64,000 nt of DNA from positions 2,105,001 to 2,169,000 of the forward strand of contig NZ_LT222319.1 of the NCBI RefSeq assembly GCF_900074915.1, in the 5' to 3' direction. The notes beneath the pieces were generated by a model. The model worked only from the letters and a program-made list of their open reading frames with translations, ran no database searches and had not been told where the DNA came from. This DNA is from Pseudomonas cerasi. Its GTDB lineage: Bacteria; Pseudomonadota; Gammaproteobacteria; Pseudomonadales; Pseudomonadaceae. Both the position numbers and the translations under genes were made by a program. How positions within the stretch are numbered: the stretch's first letter is position 1; every line of letters begins with the position of its first letter. Below are positions 1 to 8,731 of the stretch, one piece after another.

Positions 1-1370
1 ACCAGGTCAGTCTTCTCTTTCGCGCTGTAGGAGCGATACAGATCACCCGCCTGCTTGAAGTTCTGCTCACGCGTGATCTTCGCCTGCTGGGTAGTGCCAC
101 TGAGCGGCAGTTCGCTGTAGCGCGCCTTGTCATCCGCTGGACGAGGTTCCAGACGGCTCGGCTCATAGTTGACGCCGCTGGTGGTGTGGCCAGTGTTCAG
201 CGCACCGTCCTGATTACCGTTGTTGACCGCAACCTTGGGCTGGTTGACAGGCAGGCTCAGACCATTCGCGCCAAGGCGATACATCTGGGTGTCAGCGTAG
301 GAGAACACACGGCCTTGCAACAGGCGGTCTTCGGAAGGTTCGATACCTGGAACCAGGTTGGCCGGGGCCATGGCGACCTGCTCGGTTTCCTGGAAGAAGT
401 TATCGACGTTCTTGTTCAAGACCATCTGCCCGATCTTCTTCTCGGGAACGTCCGGCCAGATCTTGGTGGCGTCCAATGGATCGAAGTCGAATTTCGCCAG
501 CTCTTCAGGCTTCAGGACCTGAACGTACAAATCCCATTTCGGGAAGTCACCCTTTTTGATCGCACCAACCAGGTCGTTGGTCAGGTGGCTGTAGTCCTTG
601 GACTGGACCTGAGCGACTTCCTTGGGATCAAGGTTCTTGATGCCCTGCAGGGATTTCCAGTGGAACTTGACGTAGTGCACTTCGCCCTTGGCATTGACCA
701 GTTTGTAGGCGTGTACACCGTTGCCATCCATGAAGCGATAGCCTGCTGGGGTGCCCTCGTTCGAATACAACAGGGTCAGCGTACGGGTGGCTTCCGGTAC
801 GTGGGAGAAGAAGTCGAAGCGACGCGAGTCGTTGTCCAGGTTGGTACGTGGATCAGGTTTGAACGCGTGGACCATGTCCGGGAACTTGATGGCATCACGA
901 ATGAAAAACGTCGGGAAGTTGTTGCCAACCAGGTCCCAGTTACCGTCAGCCGTGTAGAACTTGGTGGCGAAGCCGTGCGGGTCGCGCAGGGTTTCAGGCG
1001 AGTGATTGCCGTGAACCACGGAGGAGAAGCGTACAAATACCGGCGTCTTCTCACCGGATTTGAAAACGGTCGCCTTGCTCAGATCACTGATGTCGGCAGA
1101 GGCCGTAAATTCGCCTTTGACGCCGGTGCCGCGGGCATGCACGACGCGCTCGGGGATGCGTTCGCGATCAAAGCGCTGCAGCTTTTGCAGCAACTGAACG
1201 TCTTGCAGCAGGACAGGGCCCTGGGCGCCTGCGGTCTGAGAGTTCTGATTGTCGCCGACGACGGCGCCATTGTCGCGGGTCAGGGTGTCGGCTGCATAAA
1301 CGGTCGGAACAGTAATCAGACCGGCTGCAGTCAGGCACACCATGTGTCTGGACCAGTTTAATAACGGCAT
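1..1370 (-). CDS. katB: Periplasmic catalase KatB (3' end cut by window edge)
   Basis: Haem catalase that breaks hydrogen peroxide into water and oxygen. The minus-strand frame starts at ATG 1370, preceded by a GAGGG ribosome site, and stays open to base 1, so about 456 residues are visible and the C-terminus lies outside. Residues 1 to about 25 form a signal peptide ending VYA-AD, which fits the exported KatB type rather than cytoplasmic KatA. The distal haem-side segment VVHARGTG with its essential His, the conserved Asn in GNNFPTFFIRDA, and the haem-ligand Tyr in VFSYADTQMYR are all present. It appears monocistronic at its 5' side, facing a 547-base AT-rich gap. A long open frame on the plus strand here is only its antisense shadow. 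The family assignment is very secure; the KatB name rests on the signal peptide. Confidence 0.93.
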   Translation of the reverse strand, partial: MPLLNWSRHMVCLTAAGLITVPTVYAADTLTRDNGAVVGDNQNSQTAGAQGPVLLQDVQLLQKLQRFDRERIPERVVHARGTGVKGEFTASADISDLSKATVFKSGEKTPVFVRFSSVVHGNHSPETLRDPHGFATKFYTADGNWDLVGNNFPTFFIRDAIKFPDMVHAFKPDPRTNLDNDSRRFDFFSHVPEATRTLTLLYSNEGTPAGYRFMDGNGVHAYKLVNAKGEVHYVKFHWKSLQGIKNLDPKEVAQVQSKDYSHLTNDLVGAIKKGDFPKWDLYVQVLKPEELAKFDFDPLDATKIWPDVPEKKIGQMVLNKNVDNFFQETEQVAMAPANLVPGIEPSEDRLLQGRVFSYADTQMYRLGANGLSLPVNQPKVAVNNGNQDGALNTGHTTSGVNYEPSRLEPRPADDKARYSELPLSGTTQQAKITREQNFKQAGDLYRSYSAKEKTDL

Positions 1371-1917
1371 TTTGAATCCCTCATATTTTTAGTAGGCCGG
1401 ATAATCTTAGGCGCGTGAGGGAAATGCGGTGATTATAAAAATATATTGGGGTGATTGAGATAAATACTCGAACAAAAGGTGGACCCGGTAACGGATGTTT
1501 GTACCGAGTTGGCCTGATGCGTTGATTGCACGTTCGGTCGCTGTAAATCAAGTTATATTTCCATTTTTTGCTAGTTATGCATCCCTTTGAAAAAATTGGA
1601 TTTTTATTGAATGTCAACAGTCATTAAACCTCCTTGTATCCCCTTACTCAGGTAGATGTGAATCATTATCAACTTTATTATTTGGTAACAGACTGGCGAC
1701 TGTGGTGTGTGCTGGTACGATCGTACCGATACTTACAATGGTCTTTCGGGTGGATGGCTATTTGATATTCTTTTTTTAAAATCATCGTATAAGTTGCAAC
1801 TAAGTTGGCGCGCTGCAGCATGCTGGCAATATGACAATATCGGTCCTGAATGCCTCGACGCGCTATCATGTGGCCACATCCCGTACAAACACACCTATTA
1901 ATGGAGCCCCTTGTCCC
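1371..1917. other. AT-rich intergenic gap between katB and a GNAT gene
   Basis: These 547 bases hold the divergent 5' regions of katB (minus) and the acetyltransferase at 1918 (plus). The tract is clearly AT-richer than its surroundings. It contains a Fur-box-like sequence at 1657-1671, a perfect 14-bp palindrome GGTACGATCGTACC at 1714-1727 and a T-rich run near 1770. Short open frames here (for example 1381-1617 minus) have no recognisable protein features and I do not call them. Confidence 0.6.
1657..1671. promoter_or_regulatory. Fur-box-like site
   Basis: TGTGAATCATTATCA matches 12 of 14 specified positions of the 7-1-7 Fur consensus TGATAATNATTATCA. It lies 247 bases before the GNAT start and 287 bases before the katB start, with no obvious iron gene next to it. 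It could serve katB, the GNAT gene or an unannotated small RNA. Confidence 0.45.
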
Positions 1918-2643
1918 ATGTCGACGATCATGCTGCTGAAAACCCCGCCGCCGGAATTCATCCGTAGCCAGATCCAGCAGATGGTCGTCGACTACGTGAC
2001 GGACATCAGTCTGGTGGCGATCGCGCCAAGCAACCCGCTGTACAACCTTTACCAGTACGGCGTGGGGTATGAGGTGCATTTGTACCTGAATGCCATGGAC
2101 GGTTCGCAGCAGCTGACCGTGGAGCTGATCGTCGCGCTGGACGATGAAGACCCCGAAACTGTATTGGGGTTTTTGCTCTATCTGCCTGTGCAGGATGATC
2201 CGCAGGCCTGCGCCGTAGCCTACATGGCGGTGCGCGACAGCCACCGCCGTCAGGGCATCGCACGCTCGATGCTGGAGAAAATGACGAGTCGCTATCCGCA
2301 CGCAGAGCTGTATTGCGTGGTCGGCAAAGTCGCGTATTTCGAGGCAATGGGCTTTCAGGTGCTGGGCGCGCGTGGTCCGCAGGTCATCATGAACACGCGT
2401 GATCACGGTACTGACGGTCTGCTTGCGGTCATGGATATCGCGCCCATCTACAACTCGGTCGAAGTGCGGCAGATCCACGCTTACCTGCTCAAACAGCACG
2501 GCAAAAGCGCGATGGTCGATGCGGAGAAGCAACGCGATCGCCATCTGGACCGCATGACTCTTGAAGCGAGAACGTTCGCCGAGCAACGTCTTGGCAATGA
2601 TGGCCTGGCAGCCGGCGCGTCAAACACCGTGCGGCTGCACTGA
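1918..2643 (+). CDS. GNAT-family N-acetyltransferase
   Basis: Predicted acetyl-CoA-dependent N-acetyltransferase of 241 residues; the substrate is unknown. The GNAT core is visible at about residues 75-130: a beta-strand ending YMAVRDSHRRQGIARSMLEKM, which carries the (R/Q)xxG(I/V)A acetyl-CoA loop, followed by a strand and the VAYFEAMGF helix typical of motif B. The C-terminal 90 residues are charged and family-poor, so the protein is longer than a minimal GNAT (about 150). I chose ATG 1918 because GGAG sits about 10 bases upstream and codon use is ordinary from there; an upstream in-frame extension to 1831 crosses AT-rich sequence. It stands alone, about 200 bases before the next plus-strand gene. 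Confidence 0.75.
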   Translation: MSTIMLLKTPPPEFIRSQIQQMVVDYVTDISLVAIAPSNPLYNLYQYGVGYEVHLYLNAMDGSQQLTVELIVALDDEDPETVLGFLLYLPVQDDPQACAVAYMAVRDSHRRQGIARSMLEKMTSRYPHAELYCVVGKVAYFEAMGFQVLGARGPQVIMNTRDHGTDGLLAVMDIAPIYNSVEVRQIHAYLLKQHGKSAMVDAEKQRDRHLDRMTLEARTFAEQRLGNDGLAAGASNTVRLH

Positions 2644-2841
2644 TAACGAACAGGATTTGCGAACGGGGCGGTGCCGATAGAAGGCAGTAGTCGCAGATCT
2701 GCGACTTGTCAAAGTTTTTCTATCAAAAAGCGAGGAGGTCGGGAACGATCCAAATGAGGTGAAGTCATTATGACATCATCGCTGTTTGATCAACTCATTC
2801 CGGCACTGACATCACTCCTCATTCAGCAACAGGTAAGCCCC

Positions 2842-4482
2842 ATGAACGTCCTGCGTCAGTCCAAGTTTTCCACCAAGCTGCTCTCCGCTTTCATCATCTG
2901 TGCATTGATTACGCTGGCCGTCGGCGCCTTGGGTATGGTGGGCGTGACACGCCTGGCCAATGCCCTTGAGCTGACCTTCTCCAACAACCTTGTCTCGGTC
3001 AGCAACACCAATGAAGCGCTGACCAGCTTCACCGCCCACAACCGCGGGCTTTACCGTTTGCTGGATGCGCAGGATGGCGGTGTTTCCGAAACGGACAAGG
3101 ATCGAGTTCGTCAGGCGTTGAGTGATGACCTGGCCCGTGCGCAAAAAGTGTTTGCGATCTACCGCGCCACGCCTCTGGAAGATGACGAGCGCGCCGCCGG
3201 TGACCAGTTGGAACTGATGCTGCCCGCGTACGTTTCGGGCTCTCAACAGGTTGTCGACCTGATGAAGGCGGGTAATTACGAGGCTGCCCGGACCCAGTTG
3301 AATAGCCTTTCCTCGGAAAGCTTTACCAAGGTGCGCAGCTATCTGCGGATCATGATCGATTCCAACAATCGTCAGATCAAGGAAGGCGCAGCCGCTGCTG
3401 CCGACCTGAAGGCCAGTTCGGTATTAATGCTGGAGATTGGCGTGGTGATTGCTTTTCTGGTGGCCATCATGCTCGGCGTGCTGATTACCCGCATGATCAC
3501 CCGTCCTTTGGCTGTCGCAGTCGCCAGTGCTCAGCGCATTGCGGGCGGTGACCTGACCCAGCCCATTGTTTCCAACAGTGGCGATGAGGCCGGACAACTG
3601 TTGAACGCGCTGTCCGACATGCAGGGCGGTCTGAAAAACACCATTCAACAGATTGCCAGTGCCTCGGACCAGCTGGCTTCCGCTGCCGAAGAACTGAGTG
3701 CCGTCACCGATGAAAGCACCCGCGGGCTGACTCGCCAGAACGACGAAATCCAGCAGGCGGCAACGGCCGTCAATCAGATGACTGCCGCAGTGGAAGAAGT
3801 GGCGCGTAACGCGGTATCCACGTCTGAGGCTTCGAAGTCTGCTACAGACGATGCCATCGATGGCCGTGGCCAGGTCGATCACACGGTCAAGGGCATCACC
3901 ACCATGGTCCATGAGATCACCGCATCCACTGGCGCTGTGTCCGAGCTGGCCGGGCATGTCCGGGAAATCAGCAAGGTGCTTGACGTTATTCGCAGTATCG
4001 CCGAGCAGACCAACCTGCTGGCCTTGAACGCCGCCATTGAAGCTGCACGTGCTGGCGAACAGGGTCGTGGTTTTGCGGTGGTGGCTGACGAGGTTCGGGC
4101 TCTGGCGCACCGTACCCAGGCATCGACAGTGGAAATCGAAGGCATGATCAGCACCGTGCAATCGGGTGCTGACGGCGCGGTTGCGGCGATGGGCAAGAGC
4201 CTGTCGCTCGCCACCAACACGCAGGAACTGGCCCAGCGTGCGGGCGCGGCGCTGGAGAAAATCACCCAGGGTGTTGCAACCATCAACGAGCGCAATCTGG
4301 TCATTGCCTCTGCTTCGGAAGAGCAGGCCCAGGTGGCTCGCGAGGTGGACCGCAATCTGCTCAACATTCAGGACCTGTCGACCCAGAGCGCTGCAGGTGC
4401 CAACCAGACCAGCGCGTCCAGTCAGGAACTGTCGCGACTGGCCACCTCGTTCAATTCACTGGTGGCCAACTTCAAGCTGTAA
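2842..4482 (+). CDS. Methyl-accepting chemotaxis protein
   Basis: Transmembrane chemoreceptor that signals through CheA/CheW. From ATG 2842 it has 546 residues: a short cytoplasmic N-terminus, TM1 at about 11-33, a four-helix-bundle-like periplasmic domain of about 160 residues, TM2 near 195-218 ([20 protein letters not shown]), a HAMP domain, and a long coiled signalling domain whose hairpin tip contains [20 protein letters not shown] followed by [14 protein letters not shown]. An earlier in-frame ATG at 2770, with AGGTG upstream, would add 24 residues; I prefer 2842 because it puts TM1 at the usual distance from the start and has AGGT eight bases upstream. The ligand is not evident. A second receptor of the same class lies at 5589-7217 on the other strand. 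Confidence 0.92.
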   Translation: MNVLRQSKFSTKLLSAFIICALITLAVGALGMVGVTRLANALELTFSNNLVSVSNTNEALTSFTAHNRGLYRLLDAQDGGVSETDKDRVRQALSDDLARAQKVFAIYRATPLEDDERAAGDQLELMLPAYVSGSQQVVDLMKAGNYEAARTQLNSLSSESFTKVRSYLRIMIDSNNRQIKEGAAAAADLKASSVLMLEIGVVIAFLVAIMLGVLITRMITRPLAVAVASAQRIAGGDLTQPIVSNSGDEAGQLLNALSDMQGGLKNTIQQIASASDQLASAAEELSAVTDESTRGLTRQNDEIQQAATAVNQMTAAVEEVARNAVSTSEASKSATDDAIDGRGQVDHTVKGITTMVHEITASTGAVSELAGHVREISKVLDVIRSIAEQTNLLALNAAIEAARAGEQGRGFAVVADEVRALAHRTQASTVEIEGMISTVQSGADGAVAAMGKSLSLATNTQELAQRAGAALEKITQGVATINERNLVIASASEEQAQVAREVDRNLLNIQDLSTQSAAGANQTSASSQELSRLATSFNSLVANFKL

Positions 4483-4620
4483 GTCGCTCCCAAGAGGCAT
4501 TGTCTGGCGCACGTCCTGGCCCGATCGGTGGTGAAATTCCGGTCAGGCATAAAAAAGGCGTTGCGCCCGACCGGGTCATTTCGCGCATCATAGGCGGACT
4601 CAGCCCGAGAGAGACTTTTC

Positions 4621-5502
4621 ATGCCTGTCATTAATTACTTTCTGCGCCTGTCGCTCCCGCGAGTGTCGTTAGCCTTTCTGGCCGTGTTGTGCTCTGGTGT
4701 GTTTGCCAGTGCTGCGCTGGCTGGCGACGAAACGCAACTGATCGAATCCCTCAATGCCTATCGCAGCCAGGCACAGCGCTGTGGCGAGCAGGTGTCCACG
4801 GAACTGCCGCCGCTGACCAGCGACGCGCGTCTGGTGCTGCCGGCCAGTGGCAATCTGGACCTGCAACAGGCGTTGACGCGCGCTTCCTACCCAATGGTCA
4901 CTGTGCAGGCGATAAGCCTGTCCGGTCCGAACAATGCAGAGGCTGCACTCAAGGCGGTTCTGGAGAGTTTCTGCCGCGTGGTGCTGGACCCGCAGTTCGT
5001 CGACATCGGTGTCAGCCGCGAAGGGCGAGACTGGCGTATCGTGCTGGCGCGCTCGCTGGTCGCGTCGCGTCTTGGCGACTGGCAGACAGAGGGGCAAAAG
5101 ATTCTGGAAATGATTAACAATGCCCGCACTCAGGCACGTCAGTGCGGCCCACAATCCTTCGCCGCTACCACGCCGCTGGCCTGGAACCTGGTTCTGGGGA
5201 CCGCTGCGCAACGTCATTCCCAGGCGATGGCCAATCAAAACTTTTTTGACCACAAGGATCGTGACGGCCGCACGCCTGGCGACCGCGCTGAACTGGCCGG
5301 GTATGTGGGGCAGCAGGTGGGCGAGAACATTGCTGCCGGTCAGGACAGTGCGCGCAAGGTGGTGGATGGCTGGCTGCTGAGCCCGGGCCACTGCGCCAAT
5401 CTGATGAATCCGGATTTCCGCGAGCTGGGTGCAGCCTACGCGATGGACCCCAAAAGTGACGCAGGGATTTACTGGACGGCAATGTTCGGCACGCAGCAGT
5501 AG
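4621..5502 (+). CDS. Secreted CAP (SCP/PR1)-domain protein
   Basis: Exported protein of 293 residues with unknown biochemical role. Residues 1 to about 35 are a hydrophobic signal peptide ending near ALAG. Residues 40-150 form a domain I do not recognise, with two Cys residues. The C-terminal half, from about residue 160, is a CAP domain: MINNARTQARQCG, the HSQAMANQNFFDHKDRDGRTPGDR segment with the characteristic His, GENIAAGQ, and the closing WLLSPGHCANLMNPDFRELGAAY. Bacterial CAP proteins of this YkwD-like type are secreted and poorly understood. The start has GAGAGA upstream. It sits between two chemoreceptor genes and converges with the second, but nothing shows a functional link. Confidence 0.85.
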   Translation: MPVINYFLRLSLPRVSLAFLAVLCSGVFASAALAGDETQLIESLNAYRSQAQRCGEQVSTELPPLTSDARLVLPASGNLDLQQALTRASYPMVTVQAISLSGPNNAEAALKAVLESFCRVVLDPQFVDIGVSREGRDWRIVLARSLVASRLGDWQTEGQKILEMINNARTQARQCGPQSFAATTPLAWNLVLGTAAQRHSQAMANQNFFDHKDRDGRTPGDRAELAGYVGQQVGENIAAGQDSARKVVDGWLLSPGHCANLMNPDFRELGAAYAMDPKSDAGIYWTAMFGTQQ

Positions 5503-5558
5503 CGTCTAGCGCTGCGCCAGTGGCTGACAAGCCTGGGCAGACCATTCGAAGGAGAGAT

Positions 5559-5580
5559 GCCGGGAAGCGAGCTTCCCGGC
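5559..5580. terminator. Hairpin between convergent genes
   Basis: GCCGGGAAG and CTTCCCGGC form a perfect 9-bp stem with a four-base CGAG loop, placed between the stop codons of the CAP gene and the convergent chemoreceptor. There is no clear T-tract on either strand, so it is a possible bidirectional terminator only. Confidence 0.5.
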
Positions 5581-5588
5581 AGAGGGGC

Positions 5589-7217
5589 TTAAACGCGGAA
5601 TTGCCTGGTGAGACGGTTCAGGCTTGAAGCCAGGGTCGACAGTTCGGCAGTGGCGATGGCCGTCTGATTGGAACCCTCGGACGTCTGGCTGGACAGATCA
5701 CGAATGCTGACCAGGCTTCTGTCTACTTCTCGAGCGACCTGAGCCTGTTCTTCAGCTGCGGTGGCAATCATCAGGTTACGTTCATTGATCTGGCTGATGG
5801 ATTCGGTGATTTCGAGCAGCGCCTTGCCGGCACCATTGGCCATCTCCAGCGTCTTGTGGGCCTGAACGCTGGTCTGCTCCATTGCGCTGACAGCATTGCC
5901 GGTGCCGGTCTGAATCGAGCCGACCATCTGTTCGATTTCACGGGTCGATTGCTGAGTACGATGCGCAAGTGCCCGGACTTCGTCCGCAACCACGGCAAAG
6001 CCCCTTCCGGCTTCACCTGCGCGGGCTGCTTCGATGGCCGCGTTGAGTGCCAGCAGGTTGGTCTGTTCGGCGATGGCCCGAATCACATCCAGCACCTTGC
6101 TGATATCCGTCGCCATGACGGCCAGGCCCTGTACCTCGGTGGACGTAATCTGCACCTTGGAGACCATCAGGTTGATCGCCGTGACGGTCTCATCGACCTG
6201 AGCGCGTCCGGCCATGGCGGCAGTGCTGGATTGCGAGGTCACCTCAGATGCCGATGCGGCATTACTGGCCACTTCTTCCACCGCCGCGCTCATCTCGTTA
6301 ACGGCCGTGGCTGCCATTTCGATCTCGTTGGTCTGGCGCTGAATGGTGCGCGATGCGTCCTCCGTGACGGCATGCATTTCCTCGGAAGTGGCAGCCAGCT
6401 GGGTGGAGGAATCGCCGATCAGGGTCAGGGCATTGCGCAGGTTGGCCTGCATGGTGGCAAGTGCGGCAATCAGTTTCGCCGCCTCATCAGTGCCATGCTG
6501 CGGAATATCCTTGCTCAGATCATTGGTGGCGATGCGTTCCGCGATACTCAACGAATCGCCAATCGGGCCAGTCAGGCTGCGGGTGTACATCCAGGCAAGG
6601 AGCAGCGTGGTAATGACGCCCACGGCGATGAAAATACCCACCATCCACAGCGTCTGCTGATAGGCAGTCTGAGCGGTATCACCGGCTTTCTCGGCTTTGG
6701 CGTCGTTGACGGTCCTGAGTTTCTTCAGTCCGGCTTCAACCTGATCGGCCGCGCTTTTCATTTCGCCATTGGAGGTTGCCACTGCAGCTTCCAGATTGCC
6801 GGCGGCCACCGAGGCCAGGTAGCGATCCTGTGCCACCTGATACCCGGCCTGTGCCTGGGACAATTCATCGAATGCCTGGCGTCCTTGCGGAGTCACGATC
6901 AATTTGCCGAGGGCGTCAAAATAGCCGGCGATCAGCGAGCGAGACTGCTGGATATCGCTGAGCGCCTTGGTCTTTCGATCCTGCGGTTCAATCGGATTGC
7001 GCACTCGGGCGTTGTTGCCCCGAATACTGACAAACTCCCGATCAATCGACGCGATCTGTTTCACGCTCGGAAGCACATTGGTCTCGATGAATTTTTCCGC
7101 AGCATTGAGCTCGGCGGCCTGACGCAGGGCGAGCAAGCCCAAAGCAATGATCATCAGGCAGAACACGCCGAAACAGAGCGTCGAACGAGCAGCCAGGTTA
7201 AGTTTTCGCAGGATCAT
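5589..7217 (-). CDS. Methyl-accepting chemotaxis protein
   Basis: Second chemoreceptor, 542 residues from ATG 7217, which has GGAGAAA just upstream; an earlier in-frame start at 7256 is less likely. It has TM1 at about 11-32, a periplasmic helical bundle of about 150 residues starting with an ERE/FxSIRG-like pattern typical of four-helix-bundle receptors, TM2 near residues 190-210 ([20 protein letters not shown]), HAMP, and a signalling domain with [20 protein letters not shown] and [17 protein letters not shown]. It closely resembles the receptor at 2842-4482 in architecture and tip sequence but differs in the sensor domain, so the two probably detect different compounds. Monocistronic, convergent with the CAP-domain gene. 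Confidence 0.92.
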   Translation of the reverse strand: MILRKLNLAARSTLCFGVFCLMIIALGLLALRQAAELNAAEKFIETNVLPSVKQIASIDREFVSIRGNNARVRNPIEPQDRKTKALSDIQQSRSLIAGYFDALGKLIVTPQGRQAFDELSQAQAGYQVAQDRYLASVAAGNLEAAVATSNGEMKSAADQVEAGLKKLRTVNDAKAEKAGDTAQTAYQQTLWMVGIFIAVGVITTLLLAWMYTRSLTGPIGDSLSIAERIATNDLSKDIPQHGTDEAAKLIAALATMQANLRNALTLIGDSSTQLAATSEEMHAVTEDASRTIQRQTNEIEMAATAVNEMSAAVEEVASNAASASEVTSQSSTAAMAGRAQVDETVTAINLMVSKVQITSTEVQGLAVMATDISKVLDVIRAIAEQTNLLALNAAIEAARAGEAGRGFAVVADEVRALAHRTQQSTREIEQMVGSIQTGTGNAVSAMEQTSVQAHKTLEMANGAGKALLEITESISQINERNLMIATAAEEQAQVAREVDRSLVSIRDLSSQTSEGSNQTAIATAELSTLASSLNRLTRQFRV

Positions 7218-7349
7218 AAGTGTTTCTCCGAAGGGGTAATCAGGTATCGCCCTCATTCGGATTAACTTGGCCGTAAAAGAGTAACAAAGTGTTTCAGAGG
7301 GGTTGCAATATTGGCTTTTATCAAAACCGCTTGGTTCTGTTATGCGGAC

Positions 7350-7967
7350 TCAACGTTTCTCCATACCCAACATGAAGGTATCCACCGCGCGTTCGACCAT
7401 GGCGTGAATTTCTTCGATACTCAGCGGCATGGGCGCCTGCTGGTAAAGACGAATGTCGGTTTCGGCAGTCAATAGCGAGGTCAACTGCAATGCGGCGATG
7501 TGCGGATCGGTTTCACGCAACTGGCCTTTTCGCATCGCCAGAGCCATCAGTGAGCTGACTGTCTGCAAACACTGGCTGGGACCGGACTCGTAAAACATCA
7601 TGCCGATGTCCGAGTGCCCTGACTGGGCCACTACCATGCGATAGACAGCCAGTGCCTTGTCGTCATTGATGAGCACCATGAGCATGCGTTCCCCGAAACG
7701 GGTAAACAGTGTTCTCAAATTGATCGGTTTGTCATCCTGGATCGCCAACTCTGAAACCGCGTCGGCCAGATGAGCGGTGGCGAGCCTGTTAACCACGGCG
7801 ATGAACAGTTCTTCCTTGGAGGGGAAGTAACTGTAGATCGTCGCCTTGGAGCCACCCATTCGTTTGGTGACTTCATTCATCGAGGCACGCTCGTAGCCCA
7901 TTTCGAGGAAGACACTTGCTGCGGCATCAATGATGGCTTCGCGGCGAGCTTCAGTACGGACCTTCAT
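7350..7967 (-). CDS. TetR-family transcriptional regulator
   Basis: DNA-binding repressor of 205 residues. The N-terminal helix-turn-helix spans about residues 9-55: AIIDAAASVFLEMGYERASM then MGGSKATIYSYFPSKEELF, the standard TetR signature. The C-terminal half resembles the AcrR/C-terminal dimerisation domains with no recognised ligand motif. Start ATG 7967 has GAGGA five bases upstream. It is divergent from the DUF3237-like gene at 8152, with an inverted repeat ACCG-TT-CGGT in the 184-base gap, so it probably controls itself and that gene. No efflux pump genes are adjacent, unlike many TetR regulators of this subgroup. Confidence 0.88.
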   Translation of the reverse strand: MKVRTEARREAIIDAAASVFLEMGYERASMNEVTKRMGGSKATIYSYFPSKEELFIAVVNRLATAHLADAVSELAIQDDKPINLRTLFTRFGERMLMVLINDDKALAVYRMVVAQSGHSDIGMMFYESGPSQCLQTVSSLMALAMRKGQLRETDPHIAALQLTSLLTAETDIRLYQQAPMPLSIEEIHAMVERAVDTFMLGMEKR

Positions 7968-8026
7968 TCATATCCTCAATTCTCCAGTGGGCAGATTGTG
8001 TGCAAAATTCTCTAGACTGGAACTGA

Positions 8027-8036
8027 ACCGTTCGGT
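8027..8036. promoter_or_regulatory. Putative TetR operator
   Basis: ACCGTTCGGT, an inverted repeat with four-base arms around TT, lies 60 bases before the TetR start and 116 bases before the divergent gene. Short palindromes of this ACCGnnCGGT type are common in TetR operators, so the position fits autoregulation; this is inference. Confidence 0.35.
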
Positions 8037-8151
8037 ACGATTTCAGCAGACTCCGTGGAGCTTACTGGAAAAGCAGGCGCAGATAAATGCCGATGGACTG
8101 CACCCGGCCATTCGTTGCCCGAATCCATTCAAAGATGGAGTGAACAGTTCT

Positions 8152-8673
8152 ATGACCATTATCGACTTCAACAAATCCGTCAAACGTGCTTTTCGTAGTA
8201 ATACGGCAGCCGCTCCTCAGCTGGAAAAAATGCTGACCGTGATTCTGAAGACCGACGCTCCCGTGCTCATGGGGATTTGCAGTGACGGGCTGCGTAGCAA
8301 CAGCAATGTAGTGGGCGGGGAATTTTACGGCGAAAACTTCAGCGGCTCGGTACTCTCCGGCGGTAGCAATACGCTGGTTGAGTTGTCATCCGAGCTTGCC
8401 TTTCTGGAAACCCGTTTCACGCTGGTCACCCAGTTGGGTGAAATGATCAACGTTGAAAGCAGGGGCGCTTTACTCGTTGACGAAGCGGGCCAGCACGACC
8501 TGCAGAACGGAGTATGGCCAATCAGCGAAGGCCATTATCAGTGCACCTGTACACCGCGCTTTCAGGTCTCTCTGGGTCCTAACGAGTGGCTGGAGAAGAG
8601 CGCATTCATCGGCAGGTTCGAATACCTGTATGGCAATGAAGCGCTGATCAGCTTTTACCGAATGAAGTTCTGA
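8152..8673 (+). CDS. DUF3237-like small beta-barrel protein
   Basis: Protein of 173 residues without signal peptide or membrane segment. The sequence pattern resembles the DUF3237 family: an N-terminal strand LETRFTLVTQLGEMINVESRGAL, and a C-terminal block YQCTCTPRFQVSLGPNEWLEKSAFIGRFEYLYGNEALISFYRM, matching the family's prFet...WLn...fvG...y.vY layout. The function of these proteins is not established. I chose ATG 8152 because GGAG stands 12 bases upstream; the frame is open further upstream but runs through the intergenic promoter region. Being divergent from a TetR gene, it is the likeliest target of that regulator. The family call is by eye and not certain. Confidence 0.65.
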   Translation: MTIIDFNKSVKRAFRSNTAAAPQLEKMLTVILKTDAPVLMGICSDGLRSNSNVVGGEFYGENFSGSVLSGGSNTLVELSSELAFLETRFTLVTQLGEMINVESRGALLVDEAGQHDLQNGVWPISEGHYQCTCTPRFQVSLGPNEWLEKSAFIGRFEYLYGNEALISFYRMKF

Positions 8674-8691
8674 TCAGTCCCTGCGAATGTC

Positions 8692-8723
8692 CGCGTAGCA
8701 CGCCTGGGCAGGCCTGCTACGCG
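8692..8723. terminator. Terminator hairpin between convergent genes
   Basis: CGCGTAGCA pairs with TGCTACGCG around a 14-base loop, followed on the plus strand by ACAGCCTTTT. It lies between the convergent DUF3237-like and TonB-receptor genes. Confidence 0.6.
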
Positions 8724-8731
8724 ACAGCCTT

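Noticed and set aside
186..1361. Long plus-strand open frame of 391 codons
   Set aside because: It is antisense to katB, which has full catalase motifs on the minus strand; the plus-strand protein has no family features.
1381..1617. 78-codon minus-strand frame in the katB promoter gap
   Set aside because: AT-rich random-like composition and no ribosome site or family pattern.
1678..2586. 302-codon minus-strand frame
   Set aside because: Shadow of the GNAT gene on the plus strand; high His/Arg content and no motifs.
8019..8060. HrpL box (GGAACT) upstream of the DUF3237-like gene
   Set aside because: No CCAC half at the required 15-16 base spacing.
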